Of a stretch of DNA of 64,000 bases, positions 34,506-42,511 are shown piece by piece. Numbering within the stretch: the stretch's first letter is position 1; the number at the start of each line of letters is the position of its first letter. A program made the position numbers and the translations under genes. Source of the DNA: Actinomycetales bacterium Actino_02 (GTDB lineage Bacteria > Actinomycetota > Actinomycetes > Propionibacteriales > Propionibacteriaceae). The notes under the pieces were generated by a model. That model was given only the letters and a program-made list of their open reading frames with translations. It did no database searches and had not been told where the DNA came from. The stretch lies in assembly GCA_001603275.1 (NCBI GenBank), contig LUYM01000012.1, forward strand, positions 1 through 64,000, in the 5' to 3' direction.

Positions 34506-36707
34506 TCAGTGCCGGACGCCGGGGCGCAGGTCGAGGCGACGCAGCCACTGGGCGTTGAGGGCGACCACCACCGTTGACAGTGACATCAGGATCGCGCCGA
34601 GCTCCATCGGCAGATTGATCCCGATTCCGGCCAGCACACCGGCGGCCAGCGGAACCGCGATCACGTTGTAGCCGGCCGCCCACCACAGGTTCTGCAGCAT
34701 CTTGCGGTAACTCGCCTTCGAGAGCTCGATCACCGACACCACCGAGCGCGGGTCGTCGCCGGCCAGGATCACCCCTGCGGACGCGACCGCAACGTCGGTG
34801 CCGGCACCGATCGCCAGGCCGACGTCGGCCTGGGCGAGAGCCGGGGCATCGTTGACCCCGTCGCCGACCATGGCCACCCGTTGGCCGCCTGCCTGGAGGC
34901 CGGCGATCTGGCTGGCCTTGTCCTCGGGACGAACCTCGGCCAGGACGGTGTCGATGCCAAGCTCGCCGGCGATCCGCTCGGCCACAGAGCGGGCATCGCC
35001 GGTGATCATCGCCACCCGAATACCGTGGCGATGCAGCTCGGCCACGGCGTCCGCGGATTCCGGACGGACTTCGTCGGCCAGACTGACTGCGCCCACCACC
35101 CGTCCGGCCTGGACGACGTAAAGCCTGGTCAGGCCAGCATTCTCGGTTCCGGATCCGGCGAAGGGGTCACGCAATCCGGTTTCGACGAGCAGCCGCGGGC
35201 CGCCGACCTGCACCAGGTCACCGGCAACCTGAGCGGACACGCCTAGCGCCGGCTCGGAGTGGAATCCGGAGGCTCGCGGCACCGACAGGCCACGGCTCTC
35301 GGCCGCACGGACGATCGCGCGGGCCAGTGGATGCTCGCTGTCGGCCTCGGCTGCGGCGGCCAGCGCCAGCACGTCCGCCTCGCTTCGGCCGCCGACGGCC
35401 TGGATCGAGACCAGACCGGGCTGGCCCTTGGTCAGGGTGCCGGTCTTGTCGAAGACCACAGTGCCGATCGTCCGCATCCGCTCCAGCGCCAGCCGATCCT
35501 TCACCAGCACGCCGGCTCGCGCTGCGCGTTCGGTGGAGATGGCGACCACCAACGGGATGGCCAGCCCCAGGGCGTGCGGGCAGGCGATCACCAAGACGGT
35601 GATCACCCGGACGACGGCCTGCTGCGGCTCACCGAGCAGCATCCAGACGATGCCGGTGAGGGCTGCCGAACCGAGGGCGAACCAGAACAGCCAGGCCGCG
35701 GCCCGGTCGGCGAGCCGTTGGGCGTGTGAGGATGAGCTCTGCGCCTGCTCGACGAGGCGGCCGATGCCGGCCAGGGCAGTGTCGTCGCCGGTCGCCGTGA
35801 CCTCGATCCGCAGCCCGGAGTCGGTGCTGACCGTCCCGGCCGTGACCGCGTCTCCGACACCGCGCCGGATCGTCCGAGACTCTCCGGTGACCATCGACTC
35901 GTCCAACTCGGCTTCACCGGCGACGATTCGTCCATCGGCGGGGATGCTGCCGCCGGGACGGACCAGCACCAGGTCGCCGACAACGAGGTCGGCCGGTGCC
36001 ACCTGCTCAGTGCGGTCCCCGCGGACGACTTCGGCGGTGTCGGGCAGCAGGGCGGCCAGAGAGTCCAAGGCGTTGGAGGTCTGAGCGAGTGAGCGCATCT
36101 CCAGCCAATGACCGAGCAGCATGATCACGATCAGCAGGGCCAGCTCCCACCAGAACTCCAGGGTGTGGCTGAGCAGGCCGAGGGTGGCGCCCCAGCTGGC
36201 CAGGAACGCCACCGTGATGGCCAGGCCGATTAGCAGCATCATTCCGGGGCGCCGGTTGCGCAGTTCGTCCGCGGCGCCGACCAGGAAGGGAGACCCGCCC
36301 CAGGCGTAGATCACGGTGCCCAGCACGAGCGGAATCAGCGACAGCAGGCCCACGCTGGGCACTTGGTAGCCGATCAGCATGCCGAACATGGGGGACAGTG
36401 CCACCACCGGTACGGCCAAGATCAGCATCACCCAGAACAGCCGGGCGAACGTCGCGGCGTGGCCGGCGTGGCCGTGTGCGGCGTGGCCATCATGACTGTG
36501 AGCGTGGGTGGACGCGGCGTGCGTGGCGTGAGCATGGCCGACGTGGTCGCCGTGCCCGACGTGGTCGCCGTGCCCGACGTGGTCGCTGTGGTCGTGCACT
36601 GCGGGCTGCTCGTGGGAAGACCCGTGAGGGGTAGCGCCGTGGTGGTGCTCGCCCGCAGGTGCCAGCCCCGGATGCTCGTGCCCCGTGCCGTGTTGGTGTT
36701 CAGCCAT
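34506..36707 (-). CDS. copB: CopB-type P1B copper-exporting ATPase with His-rich N-terminus
   Basis: A 733-residue heavy-metal ATPase. About 26 histidines lie in the first 83 residues, including three GHGDHV-type repeats encoded by an 18-bp DNA tandem repeat at 36540-36590. The transmembrane metal motif is CPH (residues 376-378, IACPHALGLAIPL), characteristic of the P1B-3/CopB group (Cu2+, possibly Ag+). Also present are TGES (274-277), phosphorylated Asp420 in DKTGTLTKG, and GDGVNDAPAL near the C-terminus. The start ATG follows GAGGAG. A CsoR-like operator lies 15 bp upstream of the start codon. Confidence 0.93.
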   Translation of the reverse strand: MAEHQHGTGHEHPGLAPAGEHHHGATPHGSSHEQPAVHDHSDHVGHGDHVGHGDHVGHAHATHAASTHAHSHDGHAAHGHAGHAATFARLFWVMLILAVPVVALSPMFGMLIGYQVPSVGLLSLIPLVLGTVIYAWGGSPFLVGAADELRNRRPGMMLLIGLAITVAFLASWGATLGLLSHTLEFWWELALLIVIMLLGHWLEMRSLAQTSNALDSLAALLPDTAEVVRGDRTEQVAPADLVVGDLVLVRPGGSIPADGRIVAGEAELDESMVTGESRTIRRGVGDAVTAGTVSTDSGLRIEVTATGDDTALAGIGRLVEQAQSSSSHAQRLADRAAAWLFWFALGSAALTGIVWMLLGEPQQAVVRVITVLVIACPHALGLAIPLVVAISTERAARAGVLVKDRLALERMRTIGTVVFDKTGTLTKGQPGLVSIQAVGGRSEADVLALAAAAEADSEHPLARAIVRAAESRGLSVPRASGFHSEPALGVSAQVAGDLVQVGGPRLLVETGLRDPFAGSGTENAGLTRLYVVQAGRVVGAVSLADEVRPESADAVAELHRHGIRVAMITGDARSVAERIAGELGIDTVLAEVRPEDKASQIAGLQAGGQRVAMVGDGVNDAPALAQADVGLAIGAGTDVAVASAGVILAGDDPRSVVSVIELSKASYRKMLQNLWWAAGYNVIAVPLAAGVLAGIGINLPMELGAILMSLSTVVVALNAQWLRRLDLRPGVRH

Positions 36708-36721
36708 CTCAGTCTCCTCAG

Positions 36722-36738
36722 ATACCCCCCATGGGTAT
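36722..36738. promoter_or_regulatory. CsoR-like operator for copB
   Basis: ATACCC (36722-36727), 5 bp, GGGTAT (36733-36738), matching the ATACCC/GGGTAT-type dyad of copper-responsive CsoR repressors. It overlaps the likely -10/leader of copB. No csoR gene is present in the window. Confidence 0.6.
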
Positions 36739-36893
36739 ACGGATCAACGCTGTGCGTCACCAACCCATTCCCTCCAGGGGCCTGCTCGGCGCGGATCTTC
36801 AGAGAAACTTCATCGTTTGCGGGAGCGTGATGTGGCGCAGTCGGTGAGCCTTGTGGTGCCCGAACCGTGCACCGAGAATCAATGAGGACCCCA

Positions 36894-37532
36894 GTGACCA
36901 CGACCGACGCCCGGACGTCCCTCGACCGTCCCACCCGAACCCTGAACAGCCCGGTCGCGACGATCGTCGTGCTCGTGCTCACCGCCGTGTTGAGCCTCAC
37001 CGCGCTGCTCGGCCCCAACCTGGCGGCCAGCGAAGCCAGCATGCTGATGTCGATGGGCATGACCCACTACATGGAGCTGCTCTCGGTGCACCAGCCCCGG
37101 AACTTGATCATCTTCATGGCCGTCCCGGTGATCCTGGCCGAGACCTTGGCCATCACCGAGCTGGCGATCCTCTTCCGCCGTGACGTGACCCCGGCCTGGG
37201 TGCGCAGCACGAGCCGCATCGCTGGACTCCTGGCCGGCCCGATCATGCTGGCGATCTTGCTGCACCTGACCGTGAACGCCGTGGTGCCGCTCACCCTCAC
37301 CGGAGGGTGGCGCGGTCCGGCGGACGTGATCGCCGTCCTCTTCTACCTGTCCGGCGCCGTCCCCTTTGTCGGCATCACCCTGGTGGAACTCGGCCTTGTC
37401 GGCCGCGACGCCACCTCGTTGAAGTGGCACGCGACGTTCATCGCGATCTTCCTTGTCGTCGCCCATGTCGCGATGATCTTCGGCATGCTCGAACCGTCCC
37501 TGCTGGGCTACCGGATGATTCACCAGCACTAG
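36894..37532 (+). CDS. multipass membrane protein, unknown function
   Basis: About 212 residues. GTG 36894 has a properly spaced AGGA site; ATG 36882 and GTG 36867 are in-frame alternatives. Five hydrophobic segments follow a polar N-terminus. Met/His-rich stretches (MLMSMGMTHYMELLSVHQ; MIHQH at the C-terminus) lie at membrane borders and could bind copper. The divergent arrangement with copB and the residue composition suggest a metal-related role, but I recognise no characterised family. A terminator-like hairpin follows. Confidence 0.75.
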   Translation: MTTTDARTSLDRPTRTLNSPVATIVVLVLTAVLSLTALLGPNLAASEASMLMSMGMTHYMELLSVHQPRNLIIFMAVPVILAETLAITELAILFRRDVTPAWVRSTSRIAGLLAGPIMLAILLHLTVNAVVPLTLTGGWRGPADVIAVLFYLSGAVPFVGITLVELGLVGRDATSLKWHATFIAIFLVVAHVAMIFGMLEPSLLGYRMIHQH

Positions 37533-37553
37533 TTGGTGCGGGCCCGCGTCGGA

Positions 37554-37573
37554 GCCGAGTCGCTGGACTCGGC
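37554..37573 (+). terminator. hairpin downstream of membrane protein gene
   Basis: GCCGAGTC (37554-37561), loop GCTG, GACTCGGC (37566-37573): a perfect 8-bp stem between two co-directional membrane protein genes, followed by TTGGC. Confidence 0.55.
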
Positions 37574-37597
37574 TTGGCGTAATGCCACCATTGAGGC

Positions 37598-38014
37598 GTG
37601 GCTTCCTGGGTTTCCGCCGTGATCTTCCTCGGCGTTGCGGGGCTGTCGTTCGTGATGTCCGTCAAGGGGCTCGGTGCTCGCCGATTGCTTCCGTTCCACC
37701 AGAACGCGTCGGGCCGGGAGTGGGCTTCGTTCACCGCGGACGAGCAGGCTGTGGCGCTCGCGCTGACCCGCTCGCTGGGCCTAGGCTTCCTTGTCGCCGG
37801 GCTGTCCCTGGTCGGGGCAGCGATCGCGGCCATGCTGGACGCGGTGGCCATGGCGTCCGTCCTTGCCGGTGTGGCCTGCGTGTTCTGTGCCGGGTTGGCC
37901 GTGATCAATCGCCGGCTGAGCGTGGCAACACAAACCTCGACGCCGTGGCGGGGATCGGTATATGCCGCGGTCCTGATCGTCGTCGCGATCGTGATCGTGA
38001 TCGCCTTCGGCTGA
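37598..38014 (+). CDS. small membrane protein, unknown function
   Basis: 138 residues from GTG 37598. Four hydrophobic segments (about 3-22, 55-80, 82-104 and 118-137) flank a polar loop that contains LLPFHQNASGREWASF. No motif was recognised. It lies between two other membrane-protein genes on the same strand but is separated from the previous gene by a hairpin, so it may have its own promoter. Confidence 0.65.
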   Translation: MASWVSAVIFLGVAGLSFVMSVKGLGARRLLPFHQNASGREWASFTADEQAVALALTRSLGLGFLVAGLSLVGAAIAAMLDAVAMASVLAGVACVFCAGLAVINRRLSVATQTSTPWRGSVYAAVLIVVAIVIVIAFG

Positions 38015-38089
38015 GCTGGTGACCTGGGTCGCTGGGTCTACGGCTGTGGCAGTGCGAGGATGGCTGCTCTAGCACTGGCAGGAGGCGAC

Positions 38090-39136
38090 GTGAGGGCAGC
38101 ACTGAGCAATCGCGGCGTCCAGGCCGCGCTCGCTTCGGCCGTCCTGTTCGGCGCAGGGACGCCGCTGGCCAAGCTGTTGCTCGGCGACGTGAACCCGTGG
38201 CTGTTGGCCGGGTTGCTCTACTGCGGCTCGGGGCTGGGCCTGCTGGTCTACCGGCTTGTCCGCCGGCTGCCGCGGGTGCGGCTGGCCCGGGATGAGTGGT
38301 GGCCGCTGGTCGGCGCGGTCGGCTTCGGTGGCGTGATCGGGCCGGTGCTGCTGATGCTGGGGCTGACCGCGATGCCGGCGTCCGGAGCGTCCCTGCTGCT
38401 GAACGCAGAGGCGGTGTTCACGTCCGTCCTGGCTTGGCTGGTGTTCAGAGAGCACGTCGATCGGCGGATCCTGCTGGGAATGGCCGCCATCGTGGCCGGG
38501 GCGATCGTGCTGGGGGTGCCGTCCACCGTTTCACTAGGGACGCCGCTCCCGGCGCTGGCGATCCTAGGGGCCTGCCTTGCCTGGGGACTGGACAACAACC
38601 TGACCCGAAAGGTGGCCCTGAACGATGCCACCTGGCTGGCCGCGGTGAAGGGCTGCGTGGCCGGGCCGATCAACTTGCTGCTGGGCTTCGGGTTGGGCGC
38701 CACCCTGCCGCCGGCTGCGGCGGTTGGCGGAGCGATGGTGGTCGGGCTGTTCGCCTACGGGGTGAGCCTGGCCCTGTTCATCGTCGGCATGCGGCAAGTG
38801 GGGACGGCCCGAGCCGGCGCCTACTTCTCGGTGGCACCGTTCTTCGGGGCGCTGCTGGCGCTGGGCTTGGGTGAGCCGATCACCTGGTCGCTGGCGGCGG
38901 CGTCCGTCCTGATGGGGCTGGGAGTGTGGCTGCACCTGAGTGAGCGGCATGAGCACGTCCACACTCACGAGGCGATCACGCACACCCACTGGCACACCCA
39001 CGACGAGCACCACGACCATCTGCACCCGGACGGGCCGGTCGCGCCCGGGGTGCGGCATCGCCACGAGCACACCCACGAGCCGATCACCCACTCGCACCCG
39101 CACTACCCCGACGCCCACCACCGGCATCGGCACTGA
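38090..39136 (+). CDS. EamA/DMT-family transporter with histidine-rich C-terminal tail
   Basis: 348 residues from GTG 38090, which follows GGAGG at 38081; ATG 38060 is possible but has no spaced RBS. Ten transmembrane helices form two EamA repeats (first repeat ends VFREHVDRRILLG; second begins LGACLAWGLDNNLT). The unusual part is the C-terminal ~65 residues, which contain 23 histidines in HxH and HEHTHE patterns. Such tails bind Zn, Ni or Cu, so the carrier may export a metal-chelate or be metal-gated. The substrate is unknown. It is followed by the longest repeat array of the window. Confidence 0.85.
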   Translation: MRAALSNRGVQAALASAVLFGAGTPLAKLLLGDVNPWLLAGLLYCGSGLGLLVYRLVRRLPRVRLARDEWWPLVGAVGFGGVIGPVLLMLGLTAMPASGASLLLNAEAVFTSVLAWLVFREHVDRRILLGMAAIVAGAIVLGVPSTVSLGTPLPALAILGACLAWGLDNNLTRKVALNDATWLAAVKGCVAGPINLLLGFGLGATLPPAAAVGGAMVVGLFAYGVSLALFIVGMRQVGTARAGAYFSVAPFFGALLALGLGEPITWSLAAASVLMGLGVWLHLSERHEHVHTHEAITHTHWHTHDEHHDHLHPDGPVAPGVRHRHEHTHEPITHSHPHYPDAHHRHRH

Positions 39137-39141
39137 ACTGC

Positions 39142-39494
39142 GGGGACGGTTCCTTTACCGTCCGCGGTAGTCAGGCGATGCCATGGGGACGGTTCCATTC
39201 CGGTCCGCGGCGGTCAGGCCCAACTCCCGTTGGTCATGGGGACGGTTCCATTCCGGTCCACGGCGGTCAGTTGGTCATGGCAACGGTGGACGGTAATGGA
39301 ACCGTCCCCGGGGGTTGGGCTGGGAAGGGTGGACGGTAATGGAACCGTCCCCGGGGGTTGGGCTGGGAAGGGTGGACGGTAATGGAACCGTCCCCGGGGG
39401 TTGGGCTGGGAAGGGTGGACGGTATTGGAACCGTCCCCGTTTCGTTCCGGGAGGCTGGTCGACGGCGGGTTGGGACGTAACAGGAACCGTCCCC
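39142..39494. repeat. repeat array A: eight copies of the GGACGGT hairpin element
   Basis: The gap between the convergent EamA and metal ATPase genes holds eight copies of a 22-bp element, GGACGGT-N6-ACCGTCC plus flanking GG or CC. Three copies read GGGGACGG... (39142-39163, 39185-39206, 39238-39259). Five read the other way (39288-39309, 39331-39352, 39374-39395, 39417-39438 and a diverged one at 39473-39494). The four from 39288 are in exact 43-bp register, each a 22-bp hairpin followed by a 21-bp spacer. The remainder of this 377-bp gap contains no ORF of interest. Confidence 0.92.
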
Positions 39495-39513
39495 GTTTTG
39501 TCCCGGGGCGGGG

Positions 39514-41424
39514 CTAGCGGGTGCCGACGGGCTCCAGCTCCGGGTCCTCGACGGGCGGGAAGGCGCTCTCCAGCTGATGGGAGAGTTGCCGCTCGGTCGG
39601 GCCCGGACGGACGGCGCGCAGCGCACTTAGGATCGCGGCCAGATCGACGAGTTCCTGGAGGGCGGCACCAACGATGGCCGGCAGCACGCCCCACACCGCG
39701 ATCAGCATCAACACCACGCTGATCACGATGCCCAGCCAGATCGACTGCAGTGCGATCCGGACGGTTCGCTGGGCGATGGCGATGCTGGTGGCGACCCGGC
39801 TCAGGTCGTCCAGCATGATCACGACCTCGGCGGACTCGCTCGCGGCCGTCGCGCCCTTGGCGCCCATGGCGATGCCGACATCGGCGGCGGCCAGCACCGG
39901 GGCGTCGTTGACGCCGTCACCGACCATGGCCACCGGCCCGAGCGGCAGCGAGGCCACCTGAGCCACCTTGTCGGCCGGCAACAGTCCGGCGCGGACGTCG
40001 TCGATCCCGATCTTGGCGGCGATGTGCCGAGCGGTGGCCTCGGCATCGCCGGTGAGCATGGCGACGCTGCGCACCCCCAGCCCGTGCAGCGCCTGCAGCG
40101 TGGCCGGGGCGTTGTTGCGGACCTGATCGCTGAGCAGGATCCGGCCCAGGTAGCCCGACTCGTCGCCCAGATAGATCGCGATATGGCCGGGCGGGACGGG
40201 GAGTTCGGGCGGCTGATGGCCGGTCGTCCGGGCGACGTGGGCGGCATTGCCGACCGCGGTGCGTCGCCCCTCGATGGTCGCCGTCATGCCGGCCGCCGTG
40301 GCCTCCTCGACCCCGGTCGCCTCCGGGATGCGGAGCTCGGCGTTGTGGGCGGCGTGGACGATCGACGTGGCCAGGACGTGGGCAGAGAAGGTCTCGGCTG
40401 CGGCCGCGGTAGCCAGCAGGTGGTCGGCGCTGATCCCGTCCGCCGGTTCGAGAGTGTCGACGACCGGGTGGCCGTGGGTGAGGGTTCCGGTCTTGTCCAG
40501 GGCAACCGTCCGAACCCGGGAAAGGGTCTCCATCACGCCGCCGGACTTCACGATGACTCCGTTGGCGGCCGACCGGCTCATCCCGGCCAGGAACGCGACG
40601 GGGGCGGCGATCAGCAGTGGGCACGGAGTGGCCACCACCAGGACCTCGGCGAACCGAACCGGGTCGCCAGACAGATACCAGGCGACCCCGGCGATCACCA
40701 GCGACACCAGGGTGAATGGCACGGCGTAGCGGTCGGCCAGCCGGACGATCGGAGACTTGCTCTGTGCCGCGGCCTGCACCAGGTCGATGATCTGCTGGTA
40801 CTGGCTGTCCTTGGCCGAGAGGCTGGCCCGGACCAGGGCCGCCTTCTGCTGACTGACCGATCCGGACAGCACCTGCTCGCCGTGCAGGTGTTCGACCGGC
40901 AGCGGCTCCCCAGTGATGGACGATTCGTCGAAGGCGGCCGATTCGCCCTCCAGGATGCCGTCCACCGGGACCACGTCACCGGGACGCACCAGGACCAGAT
41001 CGCCGGCCACCACCTCACTGATCGGCACCTCATCGAAGCCGCCGGTGAGGTTGGCCCGATGGGCGAACCGGGGTGCTCGCTCTAGCAGCGCCGACACTTC
41101 GCGGTGGGCGCGGGCGTTGGCGTAGTCCTCCAACGCCTCGCCGCCGGTGAGCATGAGGACGACGATCAGTGCGGCCCAGTGATCGCCGACCAGGACGGTT
41201 GCCGTGATCGCCGTGACTGCCAGGACGTCCAGGCCGAAGTTGCCGCGCAGCAGATCCTTGATCATGGACACGGACTGCCAGGCGGCGATCGCCAGTGCGT
41301 AGCCGCCGACCAGCCAGTAGGACAGCGTCGGTTGGTTCGCGACGAGCAGCAGGAGGCCCGCGACCCCCACGGCGATGGTGGCCGCGATGACCGGGTAATG
41401 ACGGATCGAATGCCACAGCTTCAC
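39514..41424 (-). CDS. heavy-metal P-type ATPase with TPCP motif
   Basis: About 636 residues from GTG 41424 (VKLWHSIRHYP); an in-frame TTG at 41463 is the longest option. The transmembrane motif is TPCP (VVATPCPLLIAAPVAFLAG) instead of CPC. I recall this as the P1B-5 type described for Ni/Fe exporter Nia; the assignment needs checking. SSITGEPLPVEH, DKTGTLTHGHP and GDGVNDAPVLAAADVG are intact. There is no N-terminal heavy-metal-associated domain. Two DtxR/IdeR-like iron boxes lie just upstream, arguing for iron (or manganese) export. It is transcribed after the sigma factor gene but with a 370-bp gap. Confidence 0.9.
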   Translation of the reverse strand: MKLWHSIRHYPVIAATIAVGVAGLLLLVANQPTLSYWLVGGYALAIAAWQSVSMIKDLLRGNFGLDVLAVTAITATVLVGDHWAALIVVLMLTGGEALEDYANARAHREVSALLERAPRFAHRANLTGGFDEVPISEVVAGDLVLVRPGDVVPVDGILEGESAAFDESSITGEPLPVEHLHGEQVLSGSVSQQKAALVRASLSAKDSQYQQIIDLVQAAAQSKSPIVRLADRYAVPFTLVSLVIAGVAWYLSGDPVRFAEVLVVATPCPLLIAAPVAFLAGMSRSAANGVIVKSGGVMETLSRVRTVALDKTGTLTHGHPVVDTLEPADGISADHLLATAAAAETFSAHVLATSIVHAAHNAELRIPEATGVEEATAAGMTATIEGRRTAVGNAAHVARTTGHQPPELPVPPGHIAIYLGDESGYLGRILLSDQVRNNAPATLQALHGLGVRSVAMLTGDAEATARHIAAKIGIDDVRAGLLPADKVAQVASLPLGPVAMVGDGVNDAPVLAAADVGIAMGAKGATAASESAEVVIMLDDLSRVATSIAIAQRTVRIALQSIWLGIVISVVLMLIAVWGVLPAIVGAALQELVDLAAILSALRAVRPGPTERQLSHQLESAFPPVEDPELEPVGTR

Positions 41425-41460
41425 GTGGCCATAATCGCCTGGAATTCTGCCAATCTCTAC

Positions 41461-41508
41461 CAAGGAATGCCTTACCTCAGTGCGTGGACTGAGGTTTGCC
41501 TCACCTAT
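41461..41508. promoter_or_regulatory. tandem DtxR/IdeR-like iron boxes
   Basis: TGAGGTTTGCCTCACCTAT at 41490-41508 matches 15 of 19 positions of the iron-box consensus TTAGGTTAGGCTAACCTAA when read on the minus strand. A weaker copy, CAAGGAATGCCTTACCTCA, lies at 41461-41479 (12 of 19), 29 bp away centre to centre. They stand 37-84 bp upstream of the metal ATPase GTG. The rest of the 41509-41791 gap shows no gene; one short hairpin (GGACG-TAT-CGTCC) is visible. Confidence 0.6.
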
Positions 41509-41791
41509 TCACGACAGCGCCATAAGCTGTTTTGAAGGTATCAAAAGCCCTAGTGAAGGGGCAGTTGCCAGTTGTGTGCCAGGAGTCGGTGAGATTATTC
41601 CCGATCCGACGAGAGCAGTTGTTGGCACCCATTCTGGGTCGAAGGATCTGCTACGAGTGAGCGGGTTGGAGGCCGACCTGCGGCTGCCCGTCCGGCAGGT
41701 GGACGTATCGTCCTGCCCGCCTCACGCGTGGGCCATTCGGCGGCGGCTCGCGGCTCCCGCGTCCATCCCAATCCGGAACCGGTCCTCCGGG

Positions 41792-42370
41792 CTAGACGGC
41801 GGCAGACTCCTGCGTCCGCCCGGATGACTGGGCAGAACTGAGCCGGCGGCGAAGCGCCCGCAAGGCACGATGCTGCACAACGCGGACCGCGCCCTCGGAC
41901 TTGCCGACGATCTGGGCGGTCTCTTCGACCGTGAACTGATGGACGTAACGCAGCAGCAGAATGCTGCGCTGGTCGATGCTGAGGCTGGCCAGGATCTCGC
42001 TGATCGCGGCCTGCTGCTCGCTGGGTGAGTCGACCGGCAGTTCGGGACGCAGGTGGTCGGCAGCGGTGACAACGTCCTCACCGCTGCGAGGTGGACGGCG
42101 CTGCTCCCGACGCCAGGAGTCGATCAGCCGGCTGCGGGCGATGGTGAAAGCCCAGGCGCGAAAGGCGGCTTCGTCGCCGAGGAAGCCGGCCAGTTGGCGG
42201 ACGATCTGAATGAACACGTCACTGAGGCAGTCTTCGGGGTCGGCGGCGCCATGGGCGGCCAGGAACCGCAGCAGTCCGGGAGCGAGCTCGCGGTAGAGCT
42301 CGGTCCAGGCCCAGTCGGCGCCCTCGGCCGCGGCCGAGAGCACCTGCGGGAAACGTCCACCGATAGGCAC
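41792..42370 (-). CDS. ECF-type RNA polymerase sigma factor
   Basis: 192 residues. Region 2 spans about residues 20-95 (LYRELAPGLLRFLAAHGA; DCLSDVFIQIVRQLA; FRAWAFTIARSRLIDSWRRE). An acidic linker follows, and region 4 spans about 115-175 (ILLLRYVHQFTVEETAQIVG with GKSEGAVRVVQHRALRALRR). The start is GTG 42370 with a weak RBS. A CsoR-like palindrome lies 39-52 bp upstream of the start. The gene upstream on the same strand encodes a single-pass membrane protein that could be its anti-sigma factor, but a terminator hairpin separates them. Confidence 0.92.
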   Translation of the reverse strand: MPIGGRFPQVLSAAAEGADWAWTELYRELAPGLLRFLAAHGAADPEDCLSDVFIQIVRQLAGFLGDEAAFRAWAFTIARSRLIDSWRREQRRPPRSGEDVVTAADHLRPELPVDSPSEQQAAISEILASLSIDQRSILLLRYVHQFTVEETAQIVGKSEGAVRVVQHRALRALRRRLSSAQSSGRTQESAAV

Positions 42371-42408
42371 GGCGCAGATAATTCCGGTTAGCGCTGGGCT
42401 GGGGGAAG

Positions 42409-42422
42409 TACCCGTGCGGGTA
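42409..42422. promoter_or_regulatory. CsoR-like palindrome upstream of the sigma factor gene
   Basis: TACCC (42409-42413), GTGC, GGGTA (42418-42422). It has the same half-sites as the copB operator at 36722-36738, with a shorter spacer (4 vs 5 bp between GGGTA-type arms). It lies in the promoter region of the ECF sigma gene. Confidence 0.45.
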
Positions 42423-42454
42423 TGGGCTGTCCTGACTGGGTTGTCCGCAGAGAA

Positions 42455-42488
42455 GTGCTGACCCGGTGAGCAATCACCGGGCCAGCAC
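42455..42488 (-). terminator. terminator of the Asp/Ser-rich membrane protein gene
   Basis: GTGCTGACCCGGTGA (42455-42469), GCAA tetraloop, TCACCGGGCCAGCAC (42474-42488): a 15-bp stem with one G-U position, followed on the minus strand by TTCTCT. It lies between this gene and the sigma factor gene. Confidence 0.7.
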
Positions 42489-42511
42489 TCTGACCAACCT
42501 CAGGGTGGTGA

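Noticed and set aside
39288-39438. Regularly spaced 43-bp repeats resembling a CRISPR array
   Set aside because: Spacers are identical or near-identical to each other rather than unique, the repeat is a short hairpin, and no cas genes are nearby.
41480-41827. 115-codon plus-strand ORF between the metal ATPase and sigma genes
   Set aside because: No RBS-supported start, no motif, and it overlaps the iron boxes and the 3' end of the sigma gene.
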